DNA from: Membranipora membranacea
Lineage: Eukaryota; Bryozoa; Gymnolaemata; Cheilostomatida; Membraniporidae
Direction of reading: 5' to 3'
Length of the DNA: 64,000 nucleotides
Assembly: GCA_914767715.1 (NCBI GenBank)
Contig: OU612073.1
Span: 14,136,001 to 14,200,000, forward strand
This document shows positions 56,801 through 64,000 of the stretch, piece after piece. The position numbers and the translations under genes were made by a program. Below the pieces are notes generated by a model that was not told where the DNA came from, did no database searches, and saw only the letters and a list, made by a program, of their open reading frames with translations. The number at the start of each line of letters is the position of its first letter. The first letter of the stretch is position 1.

Positions 56801-59800
56801 CCAAGGTCTATAAGTGAGTACATATTACATCCTTAGTGGCTCCAAAATCAACCAAACATTTATCAATAGATGGTCTGCCTTCTATGTGCATCTTGTACTG
56901 ACAGAAATTATAACTTCGCTACAAATTGATCTTATGTAGTGCTTCGGGTTCGTAGTGCTTCTTATGGCGTGGTTAGTGGGGATGGAAGTTTTATTTAAGG
57001 TACATCCCTTTGTTTCATTATCTACTTAAGCATTGATACTTCCATAAGTTGCTTAACTTGTGGCCTCGGAACGTATGTTGGCCTACCTCTCTAGGTGCAA
57101 GCCAAACTCAAAGAAAGATTGCGCCAATTTTGTATTTTTTCACACTGATAATCTTACAAGATGCAGTAAACACTACTTTTACAATACCGATATCCATCAT
57201 GAAATTAGAATTTTTTGTAAATCTTTCTTTTTCTTATTTTAGAAAATACAGGTGAGCAAAGAACAAAAGAAGACAATTTGGCTTAATCATTTGGGCCGGC
57301 TTTGCATCCTATGCTCAATCAATCAGCTAAGATGTAGTCCAGCATAAAACCTTTCAAATGCCTGATAGATATACATTTGTCTGTGATATGGATGTAGAGA
57401 TATTGAAAACGACTTCTTTTGTTTTCTTAGGTAGGACAGGACCATTGTTGTTTTGCTAGATCACAGCATTTTTCTCAGTTAATAACCACCACCTGCCGAG
57501 AACCACAGACTTGAATGAACAGTGATGCTTCCTCACTGATGTTTATGTTGCCTAGCAAGAATTTAAAGCTAGAATTTCACAGAAGTTCCTCTTAAATCGT
57601 TTTTTTTGGCATTTCATTGCGTTTTAATATGGACACAATAATACCAGTCATTTTGGTAAGGATGATCTGATTATTAAAAAACTGTTTCTCGGTTTTTAAT
57701 TCAATAGATTGTATGCATCAATAGTCTTAGAAAATATAATCTTACAGATTCAAACATTCTAGGGTTTGTTTTTTAACCACGACTAGGGCCCAGTATATTT
57801 AGCGCTTTATTCCTATTCCAGAGAAAAGCAAGCAAAGACAAAAACTTCTGCAGAGGCATTTGAGGAGCACGAGGTCTTCATGGCATCTTTTGACAGGTTT
57901 CTCAAGGTAGTGGCAACAGTCTGAAGACAACCCATTTTGTTTTCCCGTTTATAAACACCTTGATTCTACTTTCCGGCTTACTGAGAGTACAGCATTTTGA
58001 TCTAAAAATACCGGGAGTACATTGTGTTGTGCGCAGTGTTTCTGTATCCAATCATACACTGAGGTGTGCTACGGTTTCACTTTTGTGACTACAGATACTT
58101 CAGCAAGTGAATTCAACGGGTGATGAGGTTGATGATACGATTACCAGGAGTGAACTCAAACAAGCTCTCGGGTCCGCTATTGTGAGTTGTGTGATATATT
58201 GCTAAATTTTATTTATCTCACTCATAAATCAAACAAATTAACCTCACTGCCGAGCGAATTACAGTAAAGCTAGGACTAGCGACTGTTTCATATATAAGGG
58301 TTCCCAGCATACTCTAATTACTCTGCTCTTTGATCATCACAATCCCTTCCTTGTGAGTGAAACAAGACCCTTTTACTTCTAAATCTGTACAAGCACAATG
58401 TCCTTCGGTTAGAACACGCCTTAGCTTTTAGAACATTGAATTGTAAACTCTATGTGCCACTCGTTTAGTTGACAGCGTGATTTCATTGTGATTTTGATTT
58501 CTGAACATTGAAATTTAACTCCCTCTTTCACCTTTGCCGCACCACAGTGTGGCATTCATTGTTTCAAAATGAATATTGTTGATTTTAGAGTGCTGATGGT
58601 ACCGAAGAAGGCGAAGATGCCACATCAAAGTTTAATTCTTCAGATGTTCAAATTTTATTTGGCTGTGAATCAGACTTGGAGCAAATATTTGATAAGCTGG
58701 ATGAAAATGGTGATGGAGAGGTTAGTCCAAAGTTTAAATCTTGTCCATAATCTGCTAAATCTTTCTGCAGTTTCAAGCAATCAAGTAAGAGGTCCATAAC
58801 AAGAAAAGTTAAGGGTTTTATGTGAGCTCACATGACCAGAAGTTTTTTTGTTAACACACAGTGTTAGACATCCTGAGTTCGAATCCTGCTGAAGCTGTCT
58901 ATTGACTACTGGGCTCTGTACCCAGGTGTGATCTGACCTGCCTGCAATCTGATTGCTACATAGCGACGAATATGACAGCTGCTGGCTGTGGCAGCTGTGG
59001 AATCTTTTTTCTCAATCTTTGGACTTAAGAAAGAACCTTGTGATTTTCACCAACAACATCAAACAAGTTTTTTCATATATTGCTAATTGCAGCATCATCT
59101 TGAAAACGCATTTTTGAAGATACTTTCATCATTATGCACAACAACAGTATACAGATTACTGCTTAATCACTTTGCCCTTAATTCAAAATGTCAATTAGGC
59201 AAACTCTATTTATTTTGTAGTCATGATCGGGTGTTAACAAGCATCAGTCATATCCAGTTTATGCCAACTTTATATTTTGTATGTTCAAAGATAAGCTATG
59301 GAGAACTCTTACAGTTCATACAGAATGCTGGTATAGATGTATCAAGTAAACTTCAAGGATATCAGAGAAAAGAGATCAATACATTTGCTGAATTCTTAGA
59401 AGGCGTTCAGGACAGTCTTCTCACACACAGCAAATATGTATATATCGAGGTAAGTAAGGATTTGTAAAGCAGTCATTGACACACATCACAATTTTCTGCT
59501 CATTCAGTAAGCAAATCGAATTGTAATGGTGTCTGTATTCATCTATACTGCCTTTTTATTGGTAGGATCATGACATACAAAGAACGATTGGGATCAACAC
59601 AGACTATATTGATACAATGGATTACACGATGGGACCTGAAGATCGAGCATTCCTCGTGGAGGTTTGTCACTATTATCGTTTTAAAAGTGGTATTTTTGAA
59701 GAATCCTTCCAATTATCAAAAGAACTGGGCTTGCTGTTTAGTAAGAAACAGAAGATTGGGCTGTCCCTAAAGAGGGATGCAAGGTGCCCCAAATCCTCAT

Positions 59801-60554
59801 ACTGAGAATGTGATAAAGCTTTAAAAACAAATGTATCCTAGAGGTGAGGCCATAGAAGACCTCCTAATTGTGGGTGTGTAGCGAGCTGCCAAAACTGAAC
59901 TGGCACTAATCGGCCATTGGCAGCGACACTTTGATCTTAGCCAATAGGCCGAGAAGCGATCATGGCCATTAGGCTTGTCTTGTCAGGTCTTTTCAAGTCA
60001 CGTTTACCTTATCTGAAGTTTAGTCTTCTGTCTTTTTCCACATCTACGCCCTAAATACCAACAATCGTATTATAAGAAATCTGGTGTATTAGTTTGTAAA
60101 GAGTGTACATTAGCCATCAGTGATTCCTCTCATCAGCTTGTTAATAATAGACTTGGTATAAGTTCTAATTTAGGTTGCATATTATCACCTACATCTTGTT
60201 ATGAAGCTATTCATTATTTTGTATCTATAGCAAGGGAGGAAGGCTACAATTTCCTTTCTGAAACACTACGTACATGAGCAGAATCCGCCAAGGAAATCTG
60301 TTACAACACAACCGCAACCTTCTAATGGCTTGAAGCTAGAATCACGATTTTCATATGAGAACAAGACCTTTAAAGAGGATGACGGGGTTGAGGAGAAGAA
60401 TATACCACTTAATGTAATCGAGGGTAATCCGCCCGAATCTGAGCAATCATCACCCACTGATACTTTGAGTGCTGAAGAGGCTCCCCAGGATACTGTTAGG
60501 CAAGTCAGTACATATAAAGATGAGAAAGAATCTGAAGCAGAAACACAAAAGTAA
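50820..60554 (+). CDS. Patatin-like phospholipase with C-terminal EF-hand (paralog B)
   Basis: Exons: 50820-51224, 53427-53568, 54147-54286, 54803-54938, 55543-55641, 56178-56308, 56713-56813, microexon 57243-57251, 57822-57906, 58095-58181, 58589-58720, 59291-59449, 59566-59661, 60231-60554. Every internal exon has the same length and phase as in paralog A; only the first and last differ. The product is 681 aa with the microexon. It has GGGVKG at 122-127, the nucleophile motif as GSSIG (Ser151), catalytic DGG at Asp294, and an EF-hand loop at 483-494 (DENGDGEISYGE). The first exon is longer because of six 33-bp repeats. The last exon ends at TAA 60552 where A has GAA, so the tail lacks the Ser/Asp-rich segment. 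All catalytic and loop residues are intact, so B is likely functional. The first ATG at 50820 aligns with the start of A. Confidence 0.9.
50841..51038 (+). repeat. Coding minisatellite, six 33-bp units (11 residues each)
   Basis: Each unit encodes S[T/R]KPK[T/S]SKDEK. The second residue runs T,T,R,T,R,T, suggesting duplication of two-unit blocks as well as single units. Paralog A has one unit at the same place. The 33-bp length keeps frame at any copy number. Confidence 0.95.
51830..52240. mobile_element. Foldback element in intron 1 of gene B
   Basis: The left arm starts CAATATTTTTACAATGAAAAATACATAGCACTTC and the right arm carries the complement (GGTGCTTTGAATTTTTATTGTAAAAAAATTG). Inner CCCCCTGCTCAT pairs with the GAGCAGGGGG block. 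It is the same family as the elements in introns 1 and 2 of gene A. Confidence 0.65.
55372..55465. repeat. Near-perfect hairpin, 42-bp arms, 10-nt loop
   Basis: TGTAGTGAGAACGCGTCATG and AACCCTATG..CAAACACAACA on the left pair with the complement ending CATGACGCGTTCTCACTACA. It lies in intron 4 of gene B; gene A has no counterpart. Confidence 0.95.
57243..57251 (+). other. 9-nt microexon AAAATACAG of gene B
   Basis: It has the same nine bases, acceptor type (TTCTTATTTTAG) and donor (GTGAGC) as in gene A, at the same exon boundary and phase. The surrounding intron is otherwise strongly diverged, with similarity only near the microexon. Confidence 0.7.
58858..58970 (+). repeat. SINE-like unit, tRNA-type box B (plus orientation)
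   Basis: GAGTTCGAATCCTGCTGAAG, GACTACTGGG, CCCAGGTGTGATC and GACCTGCCT follow in the same order as in the minus-strand copy at 7091-7205. It lies in the intron that splits the EF-hand loop of gene B. Confidence 0.6.
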
Positions 60555-60650
60555 TCCCTGTCCTGTAGCAGTAACCACTCCTCTTGTACCAGGCAATCTT
60601 ACGTGTCACCGCAGCTGAAGTTTGATATGTATGGATTCTCTCTCATTCCG
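60555..60650 (+). other. Former coding tail of paralog B beyond its stop
   Basis: In the same frame after the TAA, the sequence still encodes CSSNHSS...SPQLKFD.YGFSLI, matching CSSDYSS...SPQVKFHEDSFSLI in the tail of paralog A, with an in-frame deletion between. It is therefore recent 3' UTR derived from coding sequence. Confidence 0.8.
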
Positions 60651-63600
60651 AACAATGGAAATATTTTAAGGTTGGGAATATTGCCTTTGTTGATAAATTT
60701 ATTAAGTTTTTATTTTATTACATTTAATTTGAATTTTATTTATTTTATTTCTTTCATTTTATTATGTTTTTTTTACCCTATTCACCTTCAGTCAGTTCAA
60801 AAGAATTTCTTTGGGATAAACAATGCATTCCTGCTTTCTGAATGAGAGATGGTTTTCTAAATAAGGTATGAAAGAATCTTTGGAGGTCAGTATAAAATTA
60901 TCAATAGACTGGCGACTTGATAGAGTACAGGTGAATGTGTGAGAGTACGATGGATGTGTGTACTTGTGTGTGAGTGTATGGATTGATTCATTACATCGTT
61001 TAACAAGTATCTGCAATATTTTTACTATCACTGCTGACCAAAAAGAGCTATATCCATGATATTAATCTAACTTTTAACCTATTTTCAAACTCATAAGTAA
61101 ATTTTTTTCAACCTTCTACTATTTTTGTATCAAAACAACATGCTACGGATGCAATGAAACAATATGATTGACAAGCTTCATGATTTGACAACTAGCTGAT
61201 TACACGCGGGTGTTTCCTTTTGATTTCTTCAAAGCATTGCGTACATTAACCATCCTACTTTAATTTATATTTTAAAACTTTTTGAAGTAAAAATAATATC
61301 CATAAACCATATGACCTATTGTTACACTATTACCTCTGTAAGGATTGTTTGGGTGAGGCCCGACATTTCGGATAACTTGAGTGCAATACATACATATAAT
61401 CATAAGCTAATAAAAAACAGTGCCCCATACTTTGAGTATAGACTTACTCTATTATTAACATCCTTAGCTAGTCTAACTAGTCAAATTGGTCACAAGAATC
61501 AAGTCTTTTTGCCTACCCTTTGAATGTAAATTTTTAGATGTTATAAATGAATGTTAAACTTGAAAATTTTAATTATTTCATTTACAAATTCTCTTCACCA
61601 TTTTGTTTCAGTAACACAAATACCCATAAGTACTCTCCAAATAAATACATTATTGGAAAAATTATGAATAAAATAACTGTTTTCTATTAAGGATATAATA
61701 GCTTCTCAACTTAATTCAGTTCATTGCAATCATGGGGTGGAGGGGCTACTGACTTACTGACTGCCCTGTGGTGCAGATCCAAAGCTGAACAATATGAAGA
61801 GAATATTACCCGCCAACTGTAGGCTGAGTTAGATTCAAAGTCAGACACAGTGACATCAGACAGAATGATTCATCTTACCCGCCTGTTTACCCCTAATGAG
61901 GGTCTAGTTAGCCTTGTACATCCAGAGGTGAATGAGAATGACTATCCCGCTGGGTATTGTCAGTGAACCAATTAACACCTAAAACCCAATCAATTCCGGC
62001 CCAGTATCGTAAGTAAGTAAGTAGCATCCCTGCAGTACCTATAGCGAGCTGTCTTACTGCTAGTCTGGAAATATAACCATAGCATGTAAAAATGGTCAGT
62101 ACTTTAGGCACTGCATAGATATACTGTTCATATACATAAATACCTACAAACTACATGAACTGCTTGGTCAAAAGACCACTACAGCATGCATCAAAACATG
62201 GTCGCTCGTTTTGCTCCACACAATATTAATTATGTATGACTAATTGCCTCTGAAAACTGTGCTGAACAACATCCAGGGACGATTTGGTAGCCCAAGTCCA
62301 TGTAGAAACGGTGGATATAGTGTATTTACGGCATTGGCTGAAGTCTGAACAGTAGAGCTGAATCAGATGGGTCGAATTGGAATACCATTCCAAACTCTGT
62401 CTCCCCTAAGAAAACTATAATATCACCAATAAAAAATAAAAAAGAAAGATTTATTTTTGTTTGGTAGGCATGAATAGCACATATCATATTGAATTTGAAT
62501 GAAATCGTCGACTCGCTACTTGTTTTGATTTGAAGGTATTATAATCACATTCAGTCTCCCTCTGTAGGTTTTATGAAAATTGTTTCCCTCCTTGCATGAC
62601 TGCCTTTGAATAATAAGTGCATGGGCTCTGAATGTTCTCTCTGAATGTTCTCAATTCATGAATGGTAGAATAAAAGTCTCTTTGATATGTATATGCATAG
62701 ATCCCACCCTCAACAGCTGAGTGGGAAAAAGGATATCCAGCAATATCATATTAAAGGAACTGTTGCGTCAGAAATACCCTGTACCAAGGGTTGGGCAGTA
62801 GATAGCTATTGCCCTTGGCTTTCTATTTAACCCAAGTGATGTGTCAGGTTAATGACCCTGTGACGTAGGAGGGTCCTTATAATATTGCTCATGACTCAAG
62901 GCAGTAATAACAAAGGCTATTCATGCATTGTAGTGATGTTATTGAATTCATACAAATGCAAACTAAGTGGGCTTTCTACAAATGATCTTCTGTGTCCACT
63001 AATTGGAGCATTGTCTATCATATAGAAGTAAATTTTGCTAAATTCGATTTTTTGAGTGACTCAATGGACCATTGTTTTGGTATTGCTCATGGATCACTGA
63101 ATTAGATTCTTCTCTTAGAATGGAAATAGTATCATAGCGTTATACGGTTAGGACACTAAACACAGGGACCCATCTGACTGTTATCTGATTGGCTGTCCCT
63201 AGTAGCATGAATAATTAGCCTGAGAAAGTGTCTTGTTTACAAAATTGCAAACAGTAACTATACCCCTACAGTGTCGATGATTAGGGCATTTCTAGATTGC
63301 TACTAGGGACTGGCTATTTTTGCAAGCCCTTTGTTTTGCAAAAGAAAGCTAATGATGCTATTCCAGATATGGAATTCAATGTCATGGATATACTAGGTAA
63401 TTCGGTTGCTTTCACAGCATGGTCTTTGGATTAGCCAATGACATGTTAGTATTTTGTGTTTGTCTATTGATACACAGCTTTGTAGTCTGTTTAGGTAATG
63501 AATAGTATTGGATAGTAAATTGAACACTATATCTATCGATGAGAGGGCAAATTTCTCAAGTGATTTTCGAAGGCTAGGTAAACAACAAACAGTCAACCAG

Positions 63601-64000
63601 CATGATATGATGCACTACTTTCAATCTGATAATTGATGAACACTCGTTCAAGTCCAGCAGGCAAGATTAAACTAAAAGCTGTCAACATACATAGAAGGAT
63701 ATTATATGCATGATAATAGGCTTCCTTGGGAATGGGACCTGTTATGTACTCTTAATCTGCATCGATGGAGCAGCGGCCAACCTATACTCTAAGTAAGTAT
63801 CGAGATAATATTTGATATGGTAGATTGAATTATTTTTTGTCAAGTCAAGAAGTATTACTCATTTGGTATTGTGTTGATGATACAATGGGTGCTGAACTGC
63901 TATCAAACCTGTAAAAATTTCCAAATTGACCAGTAAAAGTAGCTATTTATAGTTTTGGATGGGTGGAACAACAAATGACGGTAAAGCAAGCAATATCTCT
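60651..64000. other. No gene recognised
   Basis: The region opens with a T/A-rich tract (60700-60790). The only open frames are short, lack family-like content and have no splice partners. No large hairpin or tandem repeat stood out. Confidence 0.45.

Overview
The window is nuclear DNA of an invertebrate metazoan. It is AT-rich and has short exons (about 85-300 bp, plus one 9-nt microexon), GT-AG introns of 0.3 to over 4 kb, no bacterial-style operons, and many foldback (inverted-repeat) transposons, SINE-like units and simple repeats. I cannot name the phylum from sequence alone. I rebuilt the genes by chaining exons whose splice phases agree.

Layout, left to right. (1) 1-7456: a 2.6 kb foldback element (1344-3982), then on the minus strand the first three coding exons of an organic anion transporter (SLCO/OATP); the rest of that gene would lie beyond the left edge. 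(2) 7457-10357: intergenic DNA made mostly of repeats. (3) 10358-13326, plus strand: a four-exon gene for a 198-residue protein I do not recognise. (4) 13780-20637, minus strand and convergent with it: a complete 12-exon CDK5RAP1, the mitochondrial tRNA methylthiotransferase (605 aa). (5) 22412-34913, plus strand: a complete 7-exon TP53I3/PIG3-like NADPH:quinone oxidoreductase (347 aa). Its third intron holds, on the minus strand, an unrecognised gene for a low-complexity protein (25400-28460). (6) 37514-60554, plus strand: two tandem paralogous genes (A 37514-49396, B 50820-60554). Each joins an N-terminal patatin-like phospholipase domain to a C-terminal EF-hand region and an acidic, Ser-rich tail. 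All intron positions and phases match between the copies. (7) 60555-64000: no gene seen.

The most notable finding is the patatin/EF-hand pair. Both copies keep the oxyanion hole, nucleophile motif and catalytic Asp-Gly-Gly, and both keep one canonical calcium-binding loop, which suggests a calcium-responsive lipid acyl hydrolase. Both also keep a 9-nt microexon that could add three residues (KYR) between the two halves. Copy B has expanded a 33-bp coding minisatellite at its N-terminus and has an in-frame stop that shortens its tail.

The other notable theme is foldback DNA. At least eight large inverted repeats lie in introns and spacers. One 2.6 kb element has TGT...ACA ends, CGTCGCAA-rich subterminal repeats and a 5-bp target duplication, which resembles a non-autonomous Ginger-type element.
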